Below are positions 23,072 to 35,113 of a DNA stretch of 64,000 nt, piece by piece. The stretch's first letter is position 1, and every line of letters starts with the position of its first letter. Origin of the DNA: Choanephora cucurbitarum. Lineage: Eukaryota; Mucoromycota; Mucoromycetes; Mucorales; Choanephoraceae. The translations under genes and the position numbers were made by a program. The notes under the pieces are model-generated. The model worked only from the letters and a program-made list of their open reading frames with translations, ran no database searches and was not told where the DNA came from. Location of the stretch: NCBI GenBank assembly GCA_025331435.1, contig JAIWNI010000111.1, positions 1 through 64,000 on the forward strand. The letters run 5' to 3'.

Positions 23072-25138
23072 TTTGATAGAAGTACTTTGAACGTTATAGC
23101 TGAAGGTCAAGTGTTTATCCGGGCTAGTCTTGGCGTTAACCGTCATACTGAGCAAGTAGAATGTCATTCATCCATAATTTTCTCTCAGTAAAAAAAAAAT
23201 GAGCTGATTTTTGTCCCTGGTGGTATTTGGCGCAATTGAACTCTTCACAATATTCATTGTCTGTCAATGTCTTTTTGCTTCTTTATCTCTTTTTCCATGA
23301 AACTAGAAATAAAAAGCGTGAGTTAGGATCGGAACAAGTGGCAGCACATCATTTCCTCTCCCCCCCCTTTACTGAGTACGAGACAGCTTATTTCCAGAAA
23401 TAGAATGCTAATGGAGTTAAAAAAAAACTTACACAAACTGCAATAACAACAAATGGTAGGTTATCGAAACCAGTAAAAGAAAACATAGCTATACTCTGTT
23501 CTGATCAGCCTGTGAAATTGGTTTGGATTAACAAAAGGGTAACTGAATATCCTTTTAATCAAACCTAATTGCAAGTATCACATTTCCTTTAAGGTCTTTC
23601 TTTTTTAACAAATCACTGCATTTCATCGCAAACTAAACACCTGTTGATCAAGATCAACTCAAGATGTAGAGTATTCAATGCAACATATCAGATACCTTCT
23701 AGGATCTCAATGCTGACTAGAGTCATTAGACATGTGATGAATGAAGTGCTATTCTCAAATCACTTTTTTTTCCGTGTTAAGAGTGCCCTATAAAAGTGTT
23801 GATTTGACAATCTGTCATCTCGTCCTTGGGATAACCAACGAAATGCCAGACTTATTTGTATTGATCGTGACCATTCATTGTCCTAATATTGCCATAAGAA
23901 GCTGACAATGTACTCACTTTCTTAAAAAAAATAAAAATAAAAGGCTGTGCTTGTGTTGTATCAAGTCATCTGCTCACTTGAGAGCATTTCAATACTGGCA
24001 GGATGATATAGTCTGCGTATTCGAACAGACAGGCGTCATAGTTCTTTGATGTACAGGGACAATAATCCAAGAAAGTATTCGGCTTTTTTTTCATCAAAGC
24101 AACTATAAAAACAAAGGTTGATTTGATCAAACTAACCGAGACGATGTCAATGTATGCATCATTCAGTGAAGTCTTTGCTTCTATTGTATTCAGACACATA
24201 AGTGAAAGACACTAGGAGGAACGATATATGGTAAACAGTAAGACTGACAGCGTACGCAACTAAATGTCGCTGTCCAATGCAAGAACAAAGAATGGTTTGT
24301 GACACTTTCTTGCAGTCACTGTGACCAATGTCAAATATCTACAAAATGATACAGTTGAAATTTGCTTTCTTGGCAGACAAAGGACGCTTTTCGTTCAGGC
24401 CAGCTGGTCTCTTGTTCACATTGTTGAGTGTCACATGAACAAAGAAATGAATGGGCTGTTCAAGGTCAATGAATGAGTGTGCTTCTTTTTTGAGTTCCTC
24501 AAGCTGCATTTGATACGAGGAAGCAACTAATAATTCAGGCCCTCTTCTTTCATGTAAGCAGGTTCTGTGTTACTTGCAGATAACAAGCAAAACCTTCAAA
24601 GTGTACCTGACTACTGTCGTCAGAAAGAAAAAGCAGCTTTTTTTTTCCTTTGCAACAGAAATAAACTCAATGCATGTCATGCACCCAAATGTGAAGGAGA
24701 GTATAAGATGAACCGTTTTTTTATGGCGCCATGGTTAAATATAAGGAGGGGGAGTTCAAGCTAAAACGGAACCTAGATTTCTTAGGGTTGGAATCCCTAT
24801 GAGAAGTCAGTCCACCTTTTGAAATGATGTCTCTCTCTCTCTCTCTTTTTCACTTTCTCGCGCTTTCACCTGAAGTGCATACCTTTAGCCGACACATTCA
24901 TGCATTGTGTTATCAAGTTGGCTTATCACATCCACTTTGATTGGCTCAAGCATCGCTTGTTACAAAGGAAGATTATAAAAAGAAAAGCTGCAGTAACACA
25001 ACGGAATGTATTGCAGCTTTTTTCCATTGGCTGGAAATGAAAACTAATTTTTTTGTTAAACACTATTGACGCGTTGTATTAAAATAAGAATTAAAGATTT
25101 TTTTTTCTTTTCTTTTATTTATATTATTATTATTGAAG
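23072..25138. other. 2.07 kb intergenic region upstream of HMG-CoA synthase
   Basis: No gene is supported here. Short open frames (for example 23966-24199 minus and 24567-24764 plus) lack features. There is a CT run at about 24831-24846, and CCAAT-box sequences (as ATTGG) at 24940-24944 and 25026-25030. The right end ends in a T-rich leader before the ERG13 ATG. Confidence 0.45.
24925..24944 (+). promoter_or_regulatory. SRE-like site next to a CCAAT box
   Basis: ATCACATCCAC at 24925-24935 resembles the sterol regulatory element ATCACCCCAC with one extra base, and an inverted CCAAT box (ATTGG) follows four bases later. This lies about 200 bases before the HMG-CoA synthase start. Paired SRE and CCAAT boxes control this gene in animals; function here is a guess. 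Confidence 0.25.
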
Positions 25139-26723
25139 ATGACTGCCTCTAACTACAGCCATTACCCTGAAAATGTTGGTGTTTTAGCCATGGAAATGTA
25201 TTTCCCCAAGAGAGTAAGTTACTGTGCTGAATTGATCTGTTCTATCTTACTTATCTCTATTATCAGTGCGTTGTCCAATCTGATATGGAAGCTTTTGATG
25301 GCGTCAGTGCTGGCAAGTACACTATCGGTCTCGGTCAAGAAAAGATGGCCTTCATTGATGACCGTGAAGATATTCAATCTATTTGTTTGACAGGTAAAAA
25401 GAAAAAAAAAAGAGTGGGGTTTGAGATCTCATCATCATCTCTAGCTGTTCAAAACTTGATGGAGAAGTACAACATCTCTTACAACGACATTGGTCGTCTT
25501 GAAGTTGGTACCGAAACTATTATTGATAAGTCCAAGGCTGTCAAGACCTGTTTGATGACCTTGTTCTCTGAACACGGTAACACTGAAATTGAAGGTATTG
25601 ACACCACCAACGCCTGTTACGGTGGTTTCGCTGCTTTCTCCAACGCTGTCAACTGGATCGAATCCTCCTCTTGGGATGGTCGTTTCGCCATTGTTGTTGC
25701 TGGTGATCTTGCCCTCTATGCCTCTGGTGCTGCTCGTCCCACTTCTGGTGCTGGTGTTGTTGCCATGTTGATCGGTAAGGATGCTCCTATTGTTGTTGAG
25801 CGTGGTCTTCGCTCCACTCACATGGAACATGCTTATGATTTCTACAAGCCTGACATGCACTCTGAATACCCTGTTGTTGACGGCAAGTTCTCCAACATCT
25901 GTTATTTGCGTGCCTTTGATTCTTGTTACCGTCGTTACATGGCTCGTTTGTCTAAGCTTGAGAACAAGGAAAAGCCTAGCATGGACGATATTGATTATGT
26001 CGTTTGTCACTCTCCTTACGCCAAGTTAGTCAACAAGTCATTTGCCCGTGCTGTAAGTGTTTAGAATACGACTATTCCTTTTTAAGGAAAAAGGGGGAGA
26101 ACAAAGAAAACAAGCTTTTTTTTAAAGGAGAAACAAAAAAAAAAGGAGACTAAATGCCAATTTTTTTTTGTTAGTCTTACAATGATTTCTTACTTGATAA
26201 GGACAATGAAAAGTATGCTGTCCTCAAGGCCTTTGAAGAACTTTCCTATGCTGATTCTCTTGAGAGCAAGGATTTGGAAAAGGCATTGATGGGTTTGACC
26301 AAGGCCGCCTACACTCAAAAGGTTGGTCCTGCTGCCTTTGCTCCTAAGCAAATCGGTAACATGTACACTGCTGCTGTCTGGGCCGGTTTGGCCTCTCTTG
26401 TTTCCGAAGTGGATTCTGAAACCCTTCAAGATAAGCGTATCATGTTGTACTCCTATGGTTCCGGTTTAGCTTCTTCCATGATCTCCTTCCGTGTCCGTGG
26501 TAACACAAGCGATATTCAATCCAAGTTAAGCCTTCGTGAACGTCTTGATGCCCGTGTTCACTCTAAGCCTGAAGAATTTGCTGAGGCCATGAAGATGCGT
26601 GAACACACACACAATGCCTGTAATTTCACTCCCTCTGGTAGCCTTGATCACATTGCTACTGGTGCTTACTATGTGGAAAAGATTGATGATAAATGGAGAC
26701 GCTTCTACAAGCGTAAGGACTAA
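25139..26723 (+). CDS. ERG13: Hydroxymethylglutaryl-CoA synthase
   Basis: Exons 25139-25213, 25267-25393, 25445-26052 and 26175-26723 give 452 residues. It condenses acetyl-CoA with acetoacetyl-CoA to HMG-CoA at the head of the mevalonate and sterol pathway. The catalytic Cys is in TTNACYGG (about residue 125), the general-base Glu in EVGTETIID (about 91) and the catalytic His in VVCHSPYAK (about 256). [18 protein letters not shown] and [13 protein letters not shown] are also family signatures. Exons 3 and 4 are rich in C-ending codons, suggesting high expression. The last intron (122 nt) is among the longest in the window. Cytosolic location is expected because no targeting signal is seen. 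The call is certain. Confidence 0.97.
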
Positions 26724-27576
26724 AGCAAGCATCTACAGTTCTTTATTATTTAGAAAAAAACAACCTGCTAAGAAAGAAAGAAACTAACCTATGGTTCCTT
26801 CTTTTTTGTAAACATTTACTTTATATTTATATTACATACATTTAATACACAATTAAACTATTCTTTTTTTTGATAAAAGACAATGAGTCTTTAACGCTTC
26901 TAAAAAAAAAAAGATTTCATTGGCCTATCATTTGTGTATTTGATAGGGTTCTTCACTTTGCCATGTATTGATACAAATATGCATTCGTTCTTGAATAAGC
27001 TACCTTGGTGAAAAACTGTAAAACAAGAGAGAGAATAGTTGGAACCCCTCCATCCTCTTTGTGGCAAGTGTCGACAAATTTATATAATTCCTCTATCTGT
27101 AGTTAAATATCAGGAACATTGTCTAAAAATCAGAGAACCTACTAAAACAGATATCTAATTCCTATTGGCGTGTCCAACTATAGAAAGGTAGTCTTCTATC
27201 AATTGCAGTGATCAGTTTGGAAGATAGTTCAATTGCCAAGTAACTTTAATTCAGTGCTTAGCTTGAATGCAAAATAGAATTTATGCAATCTCATTGGCTC
27301 CGATATACCAAAGTACCGAGAATTAAAAACAATCATGCTTCTTTATCCAAAACAAAAACCTCATTACTCTTTCATAAATAAAAGGTACAGACTTATAGGA
27401 GAGAGAGAGAAATCAATGTTTGTCTCAAAAAAAAAAAGGATCTATGCTGTTTTTGGTAGTGACGACATTGAATCTACTATTTTTGGAATTATCCTCTTTT
27501 TTTTTTTCATATACCCAATTTTTTTTCCTCTCTTTCATCCAAAAAAAAAAAAAAAACTCTTTTCTAATTCGAGTGA
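26724..27576. other. Intergenic, nothing recognised
   Basis: These 853 bases contain the 3' end of ERG13 and the promoter of the NAK kinase. A purine run (27400-27412) and long A and T homopolymers (27429-27437, 27497-27507, 27541-27555) occur just before the kinase ATG. No gene is supported. Confidence 0.4.
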
Positions 27577-29507
27577 ATGCAGCAGAACCGTATACCCGAA
27601 CAACAAGGTGTTGGACAGACATTACCACCTGTACCTGTCGGCATTGACACCATGAACTCACCACCTTTACCTCCTGGTGCCATGCCAGCCGGTACTCGTC
27701 TTCAAGTTGGAAAATATCAAGTCATCGTTCATAACTTTATTGCTGAAGGTAATCATATTACCATCTTGCTGTTCCAAGTCACTTATCGTTTTATTTGAAC
27801 TAAGGTGGATTTGCACATGTGTATATTGCTCGGATTGAAGGCAAATCAGGTTATGTTGTATTGAAGAGAGTAGCTGTACCTGATGGAGAACGATTGAAGA
27901 TGGTGGAAAAAGAAATAGCCTTTATGGTAATGAGGACATATTTTTTTTCTTACAAGATCAATCATACTGATTTTGTTTTGTTGACAGAGACGTCTTGGGG
28001 ATCATAAGAATATTGTACGTTATTATGAATCGAGAATAGACGCGTTGCCTATAGGTGGATTTGAAGCACTGATTTTGATGGAATATTGTCCCGGTAAGTA
28101 TAGATAATCTGCCATGGATCATTATGATGGAAGCATTGTTTCTGACATTGTTATCGTTATTATAGGTGGTGGTGTTATTGATCTGATGAACAGAAGATTA
28201 CAACAGCGCTTGACTGAACCTGAAATTTTAAAGATCTTTAGTGATGTAGCAGAGGTAAAGTAAGAGAAAAATGACAAGAAAGAGTGTGTTATTGATAACT
28301 AAAGGACGGCGACATTTATTCTTAGGCACTTGCTTATATGCACTATTGTAATCCACCTGTACTGCATAGAGATCTCAAGGTGGAGAATATTTTGATATTA
28401 AACCAAGATCATTATAAACTATGTGATTTTGGTTCTGCCTCACTTTCCAAAGGAAACTATATCCCAACCAGCTTACGGGACGTTCAGAAACTGGAAGACG
28501 ACATTCAACGCCACACAACCCTTCAATACCGTGCACCCGAAATGGTCGATGTCTATCAAAAGAAACCTGTGAACGAAAAGGCAGATATCTGGGCCATGGG
28601 TGTCTTGCTCTACAAACTATGCTATTACACAACACCCTTTGAAGAGGAAGGTCAGCTGGCTATCCTGAACGCACGCTACACCATACCGACCTCGCCTGTG
28701 TTTTCTGATGGTCTCCGTCGACTGATCATGTCCATGCTTCAGGAAGACCAACACCGTCGACCCAACATCTACCAGGTACTCCAGGCTGTCTGTCAATTGA
28801 GAGGCATGGAGTGTCCTATCCGAGACATCTACTCAGAACCCATCGTGACGCCAGCCAGCTTCAGTTCGCCCTCGGACAACCCTTCTATATTCGAAAAGAT
28901 ACCTATGCCAGCTCAAGAGGTGCCTACTATCACACCGATGCGTCGGGGTAGACCAACAAAGCCCGAAAACAGAGAAGCTTATGATCCATTTGATCCTTCT
29001 CATGTCAGTAAACACCACCCATCATCACCACCACCCTTGCCTAACCATGGATCGCCTACATTTCAGAACAGCTTTCAACCCGAATCGCCACCTACCCGTG
29101 TCCAGAGTGCTCCCCTGACCCACCATACCACACCCAAACCTCAGATGGCCACCAAAATCCTACAGACACAGCCCTTGGCAAGAGATGAACCAGTTCAAGA
29201 GGATGAAGTGGAAGTCAAAGATGAAACGATGCCTAGAATCAATCGTAATGTCTCTTCAAGTATTGAAGCTCGATTTAATGCCATAAAGAACGCTAGTAGA
29301 AATACACCAATACATCCTATACCTACTGTCAGTACAAGCACAGGCAAGAAAAACAAGCCTGCACCACCACCAAAACCTGCACGATTTCGAACCCATCAAC
29401 GGACTGTCTCTTCTTCTACTGCCACAGAAGAACCTCTTTCTGCTTCTTCTGTAGATGAGTTTGAACATAAATTCCCTTCTTTAGAAGATCTAGACAAGAC
29501 GATATAA
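27577..29507 (+). CDS. NAK-family Ser/Thr kinase (Ark1/Prk1/AAK1-like)
   Basis: Exons 27577-27748, 27805-27926, 27988-28093, 28166-28254 and 28326-29507 give 556 residues. The kinase domain covers about residues 40-330: EGGFAHVYIAR (Gly loop), VVLKRV (Lys), LHRDLKVENILI, LCDFGSAS and TLQYRAPEMVD. The run after DFG, with a LEDDIQRHTT stretch, is typical of the Numb-associated kinase family, which in fungi (Ark1, Prk1, Akl1) phosphorylates actin-patch and endocytic coat proteins such as Pan1 and Sla1. The C-terminal 220 residues are Pro/Ser-rich and include PAPPPKPARF, an SH3-ligand type motif also present in yeast Ark1/Prk1. The stop lies only 10 bases from the stop of the opposite-strand F-box gene. 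Family firm; exact orthologue not resolved. Confidence 0.92.
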
Positions 29508-29517
29508 ACATTTTTTT

Positions 29518-30856
29518 TTAATTAAATGACCATAAACGAACACAGGCATGGTTGTTGTCATTCACTATAGCCACAATCTTGTCTTCATCAAATCCTAATG
29601 CTCTCATACTTGAATCAGGCAGTTCATTCATACTCGATTGATCTGGATAAGCATTCAATGTCATCACCTCTTGTTGTCTTGCTAAATCCCATACCTTGAT
29701 CCCTGAACGATCACCACTGATCAACTTGTGTTGAGCAATGGCCAAGGCATCAACACGGCATGTATGACCATACAATGTCTGTTGAAGGGAAATATCCAGA
29801 TGTTTGTTTATCCTGTACTGTTTCATGGTGTTGTTGGCATGCGCTGTGATCAAATAAGGCGCTGCATAGACCATGGAGGTGATCTGGTCCCCAGAAGCAC
29901 AGGACAGAGACATGGGGTACATGCCCTGTCGAGAGGAAAGCAGACGACTGTCAGAGAAGATCATCTCTTGAATGCCAACTGAGCTCGGTCCAGAGTGACT
30001 GGATCCAAAGCACAAGACAATCTGCCATCGATGAGGCGATCGAGGTTGAATGTCGATGATCACAGGCGACCAGTCCATCGGACTCTGCAGACAGGCAATC
30101 TCCACCAACACGGGCCCTTCCAGACGATAGACCACCAGGGTCTTTTGAACTGTATAGATCGATAAAAGAGGATAATGCCATCCGAGTGAGAGAGCTGGAT
30201 GGGCCTGATGACTGAGGTAAGGTGTGATGACCAGATCGGCTGAAGACAGGCCGTGGATCTGCCAGATGTGCAGTTGACCACCGGCATCACTGGCGACTAA
30301 GAATCGCACAGTAGGTTGATGGTCCATCAGTTTGAGGTAGACTATCTGACTCGTGGCCTTCAGTTGACGGATGCGCCGTGATGTCTCTTTTCGGTAATGC
30401 CAGATATCGATCGTCTGTTGCTGTGCAATAAAAAAGACATCGTGTAGAAACTGAATGTGATGGGGTGTATTTGGTCGCTGCATTAGGTCAGTGATGGTGT
30501 AGTTGCCCAAGAGCCAGTTGTGATGAATGCGATATTTTGTCTTCCAACTGCCTCCATAACGTATGGCCGTTGGTTTTTCATGTGTTGAAAAGGTCTTGAT
30601 GAACAATGGTTTCCAAAGCTAATTCAACGTAAGATAAAGAAATAAGATGATGATGGCTTACCAATTCATCGTTGGCTATTTGAAACCATCGGTAGTTGAC
30701 TGCGGCACACTGTATGAGATCACTAGAAGATAGAAATCCAAAGACCTTGAGGACAAGTTCTTTTGAGAAGAGTGAATGAGTGAAATCGATTCTTTTGTCT
30801 GATTCACATGTTGATTGCTTTAAACGTTTGATACGTTTCTTTATGGAGAGAGTCAT
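29518..30856 (-). CDS. F-box and WD-repeat protein
   Basis: Exons 30856-30662 and 30618-29518 give 431 residues; the intron (30619-30661, 43 nt) is one of the shortest here. An F-box covers about residues 27-75: FSKELVLKVFGFLSSSDLIQ, then RWFQIANDELLWKPLF rejoined over the intron. WD-like blades follow, the clearest being LYGHTCRVDALAI...SGDRSGIKVWDL near the C-terminus; earlier blades are degenerate. Such proteins act as substrate receptors of SCF ubiquitin ligases; the substrate is unknown. An in-frame ATG at 30946 would add about 30 residues through a Phe run and is less likely. The gene is tail-to-tail with the NAK kinase. Confidence 0.8.
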
Positions 30857-31050
30857 AGTAAAAAAAAAAAAATTATGCAGTGAAACCCCGTAGATCCCAT
30901 TACTTTTTTGGTTCACAGCAAATGAGGGTATTTTTTTAGTCATCATTTATTTTGAGATTACCAAATCAAATTCCCCACACGCATTAATTTAGTTATTTAT
31001 TGGCGTGTTTTTGATTTTTTTTTCTTTACTTCTTCTTTTATCTATCTGCA

Positions 31051-32106
31051 ATGGATATTCAACAACTCTTTAGTGTCAAAGATAAGGTTGTCTTGGTGAC
31101 TGGTGGTTCTCGTGGTATTGGTGAGATGATTGCCACTGTAAGCATGATTTTCCTAGTTTAAAGAGAGGGGGAGGGAAATATTAAAACTTAATCTATAGGG
31201 ATTTGTCCAAGGTGGTGCTATTGTCTATATCAGTAGTCGTTCAGCCAAGGCTTGTGATGAAGTAAGAAAAAAAATGAAAATTATTATCTACCTCATTACT
31301 CATCTTATATAAAGGTGGCTGCTAAATTGACAGCCTTAGGTCCCGGAAAGTGTTATTCTTTGCCTGCTGATTTACAAAATGTGGAAGACATCAAGAAGCT
31401 TGTTGCTGAATTAAGCAAGCGTGAAAAATGTAAGCCAGGTATCCCTCTTTGAAGCTGTCAGCTAACTTTAAAATGATTAGATTTGGATGTCTTGATCAAC
31501 AATGCTGGTGCTACCTGGGGTGCTGCTATTGATGAATACCCTGATGCTGCTTTCCAAAAAGTCATGAATCTCAATGTCACTCGTATCTTTACCTTGACTC
31601 AAGCGTAAGTTGTCTAACAAACAAACACACATGTATCTGATGGGTTAGCTAGTTGTCTTCCTCTCTTGAGAGCCAGAGCTACCAAAGAAGATCCTTCCCG
31701 TGTGATCAATATTGGTTCTGTGAATGGTGTATCTGTAAGTTTTTTAAAAAACTATGATTTGACTTGTTACTCATATGATGATTAGCCACCCAGTATGGAA
31801 ACCTATGCTTATTCTTCTTCCAAAGCTGCTGTTCACCATCTCAGTCGTCACTTGGCTGGTAGACTTGGTAGAGAGCATATCCTGGTGAATGCTGTTGCTC
31901 CTGGTTCTTTCCCTTCCAAAATGATGGCTGCCACTTTAAAAGAAAGAGGTGATAAGATCATTGCTGCTGTTCCTGTTGGTAGAGTAGGTAGACCTGAAGA
32001 TATTGCTGGTACCTGTATCTATCTCTCTTCCCGTGCAGGTCAATATACTGTAGGTGCTACCATTACTGTGGATGGTGGTGCTTTAGTCAGTCCAAGCAAG
32101 TTGTAA
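31051..32106 (+). CDS. Short-chain dehydrogenase/reductase (RhlG-like)
   Basis: Exons 31051-31137, 31199-31261, 31315-31429, 31481-31604, 31653-31734 and 31786-32106 give 263 residues. Classical SDR features are complete: cofactor motif VTGGSRGIG (about residues 17-25), a Ser-Arg-Ser run after the second strand that favours NADP, LINNAGATWG, catalytic Ser in INIGSVNG, and YAYSSSK with Tyr and Lys. The end TITVDGGALVSPSKL is typical. The family includes beta-ketoacyl reductases and other alcohol or keto reductases, so the substrate cannot be named. There is no targeting signal. Six exons in about 1 kb is intron-dense compared with neighbours. Call firm for the family, open for function. Confidence 0.9.
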
Positions 32107-32479
32107 ATGAATAAACAGAGGGTGTAATTTAATACTCCGAAATGACATGTTCCTGGATAGGAGAGTAAAGAAAGGAGTATTCTTTTGAGATGACATAAGC
32201 AAAGCTTGATGAGAAACACATCGATGCTACAGTTCCTTTTTAGTGCACTCTTTGAATGGATGTAAATGACAGTCACTAGCAAGTGGTAGACTATCAGCAT
32301 TACTTGAATTTCAAACACAGCCAATTGATTGGTTATCACACGACAACTGATTTATACTCCGATTCTTATTTTTTTTTTCTCTCTTTTTTTTTTTTTATTT
32401 CCCCCCCTTTCTTTTCTTTAAACATAATTTATTTTGTGATTTCCCTCTATAAACTACGCGTAGTCAATAAAAAAAAATA
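32107..32479. other. Intergenic with T-rich tract
   Basis: These 373 bases hold a T-rich, C-run containing tract at about 32370-32420 before the next start codon, and no gene. Confidence 0.4.
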
Positions 32480-33273
32480 ATGAATATCGATCTTTCAATG
32501 TTAAAGCGTATTGCTAATGTGAGTCAAGAAATAATGTACCCAAGTGTGCCTAAGAGAAAAGAAATCCCATTGAGAAAATTATTGCTTACTTCAAGGTAAA
32601 TTCTAAAATATCAATTCACACATCTTTCATTGACCCTTTTAGAAGATTATGGGAGAAAGCAAGAGAAGAAGAAGAAAGGTTGAGCGAGATTGAATCTACG
32701 CAAGCAATTGGTGATGATGATTGGTGGCTCACTTCCACTGATGAAACCTTAGAGGCCTTAGTGTCTTTTGTGAATGAATCCCCAAGAGATCCTGAAAGCC
32801 CTTCTGCCTTACTGGATTACAGTCAACAGATGTTCTTGAATAATACAGATGATCTTGAATCAGAGACCTGGTCTTGGCTAGATGTAGGTCAAGAGACAGA
32901 AGAGATGCCTAAGGTGAATGCTCAGAATCTATTATCACATACACTTCATCTTGAAGAATTGGAAGATGAATCTGAAGAAGATAGTGAAGAAGATGCCTAT
33001 AATACCCCACCTAAATCAGAAGTAGATGATGATGATTATACATATACTTTTCCCTGTAAAAGTAGGTTACTTGATCATCAAACAGTGCAAGTAGGCAAAA
33101 AGATTATTTATATCAATCAAGATGCAAATGCGCCCATGTTACCTCCACCTACCTCACCCATTCCAACCAATACCTGCAAACGAAAGCGAGATGACGTTGA
33201 TGATGATGGATTTGAGGCAGCACCACCAGCTAAGAAATTACTTCTTCAGAATGGAACAAGCCTGTTCTTCTGA
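32480..33273 (+). CDS. Unknown acidic protein with basic C-terminal motifs
   Basis: Exons 32480-32595 and 32643-33273 give 248 residues. I do not recognise the family. The N-terminal 60 residues are basic and helical (MLKRIANV, PKRKEIPLRKLL, then KAREEEERL), followed by a Trp-containing WWLTSTDETLEALVSF stretch, and a long Glu/Asp/Ser-rich middle (LEELEDESEEDSEEDAY). A KRKRDD cluster (about residue 214) and a PPAKKLL run could be a nuclear import signal. The first exon, the splice junction (TCAAG|GTAAAT) and continuous frame support a real gene. It converges on the GPI-type protease with about 145 bases between stop codons. It could be a transcription-related protein, but this is only suggested by composition. 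Confidence 0.6.
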
Positions 33274-33419
33274 TAATTACTTCGTGTTTGATTCCCCCCT
33301 TTTTTTATATGACACTTATTATTTGTATATAATCCCAAAAAAAAAATATATATATATATAAACTTTGATATGACAGATACCTTAATAGCGTGACATCAAT
33401 GTGTCATCATACGTATTTA

Positions 33420-34882
33420 TTAAATAAGCAATGTCAGTGCCCAAGAGAGCATAAACAAGAGAGAGAATGGTTGAATAAGAGAACCATCTGAAGTAGCAGA
33501 CACACCTTGAACACTACCACTCACACCCACAGCAGGTGCAATCCCCACTCGATCATTGACCATATCATAGACCATATAGACACTACGCAACACACTATCA
33601 CCCACCAGATAGAGATTACGTCCAATTGATCCAGAGGAAGGAGCAATACCAAAGACACAGAAACGAGCAGTGTTGACATCATCTGTATCCAATGGAATGA
33701 TCAGATCAGCAATAGGAACAGCCAAGGTAATAGGTTCAGTAGAAGAACTACTGGCTTTCATCTTCAGTACCACTTGTTGATCTGAATTAGAGGTATCACA
33801 GTTAATGATATAGGCACCTGAACTAGTATCGGTAGTATAACCATTGGTACCTGCCACAGCTTCAATCACTGCTTTGGCCATGGCAGTAGGCAGATAGGTT
33901 AAAGTGGTACCGGTATCCAAGATAAAGGCACTGTTGCTATTGAATGAATAATTGACGGTACTTGTGTTTGAATTGCCAGTGACAGAGATCCCTTGAGCAC
34001 CTACCATCCAATAATAGTTATTGGTGTTGAATGAGACTGCTCTCTTATTGGTCTGTGTGGATGCTAAGGAGACAACATTCAGGTAGGTAAGATTACCCGA
34101 GAATTTACTGGTGTCAATACCACCCAATGTGATTTCACCTACCCAACCTGACTTGTCTAGATTATTGAGGTAGATAGAGAAGACAGGATCACTGATGACT
34201 CCATTGGCCACCAGATTAAACACAAATGGATTATAGGCCTTTGAACCTACACTGGAGGCAGCTGTCAATCGAGGATAACCTAGGCCTAGAATACCATTGG
34301 CTGTGGTGGTGGTGGTTGTGACAGCAGAGGCATGAAGGGTATAATTGGTATGAGCCATGGCTGTAGTGATAGTATTTGTGTTGGTCAGGATATTGGAGGT
34401 GGAGGTGGCCAGACCAAACTGTTGTGATGTCACAGTAGCATCTGAGATAGAGACAGTATCAGTCACATAGGTACCATTGACACTGCCAATCCCATAAGTC
34501 AATCCAAAGGGTGTATTGAGTGATGTGAATGTACTTGATTGTTTCTCATTAAAGACACTGTTTGGACATTCAGTGCTTGGACAAGATGATCCAGGCACCC
34601 ATAAGTCACTACTATAGTACATGTCAGTTAATTGTATTTTGTTTTCTTGAGAACATACCTTCCTGTATCCAATGTCACTACAAATGATTGTGGAGGTGTA
34701 CCAATCTTGATGTCTACTAAATACTGTGAACCAGCATCATTATAGAGTGAAGCAATGGATGTTCTCTTGGTTAGATGGGATTGTGTATGTTTACGTATGG
34801 GCACTCTCAATAATTTCTTTTCTGCATGTGTCTGAATAAATAATAAGGCACTGGAAATTAAAATGATTGTCTTTAGTTGCAT
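33420..34882 (-). CDS. GPI-anchored-type pepsin-like aspartic protease
   Basis: Exons 34882-34659 and 34611-33420 give 471 residues. A signal peptide (TIILISSALLFIQTHA) and a short propeptide with a Lys-Arg site (HLTKRTSI) precede the protease. Catalytic motifs are VTLDTGSSDLWVPGS, rejoined over the intron, and FILDTGTTLTYLP; the flap is LTYGIGSVNG. A Cys pair flanks INCDTSNSD...RFCVFGIA. The last 20 residues are hydrophobic after a small-residue region (SGSVQGVSATSDGS), which fits a GPI-anchor signal as in yapsins. Thr/Ser-rich stretches suggest glycosylation. It shares the intron position (within the Ser codon of DTGS) with the protease at 21.6-23.1 kb, so the two are likely paralogues. Confidence 0.92.
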
Positions 34883-35113
34883 TGGATAAAGAAAAAAGGG
34901 AAAGAAAATAAAGAAATAAGAAAATGAATTTAAATAACAAACTGAGTTGTAATTTAATTATAGTCTTGCCAAGAAGTCTATAGAAACGTGATGATAAAGA
35001 AGTTTACCCTAACATCTCATTGATAGAATTTATTTTCCAAAAAAGAAGTGTTTTTAAAATATATATGCCTTTTAGGCTAATCAAAGCCGCCGATAGAATG
35101 GTATAAATGAAGG

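Noticed and set aside
23966..24199. 77-codon minus-strand open frame
   Set aside because: Isolated, with no features, codon bias or splice partner.
25435..26010. Long minus-strand open frame opposite HMG-CoA synthase
   Set aside because: It mirrors the strong codon bias of ERG13 exon 3 and has no features of its own.
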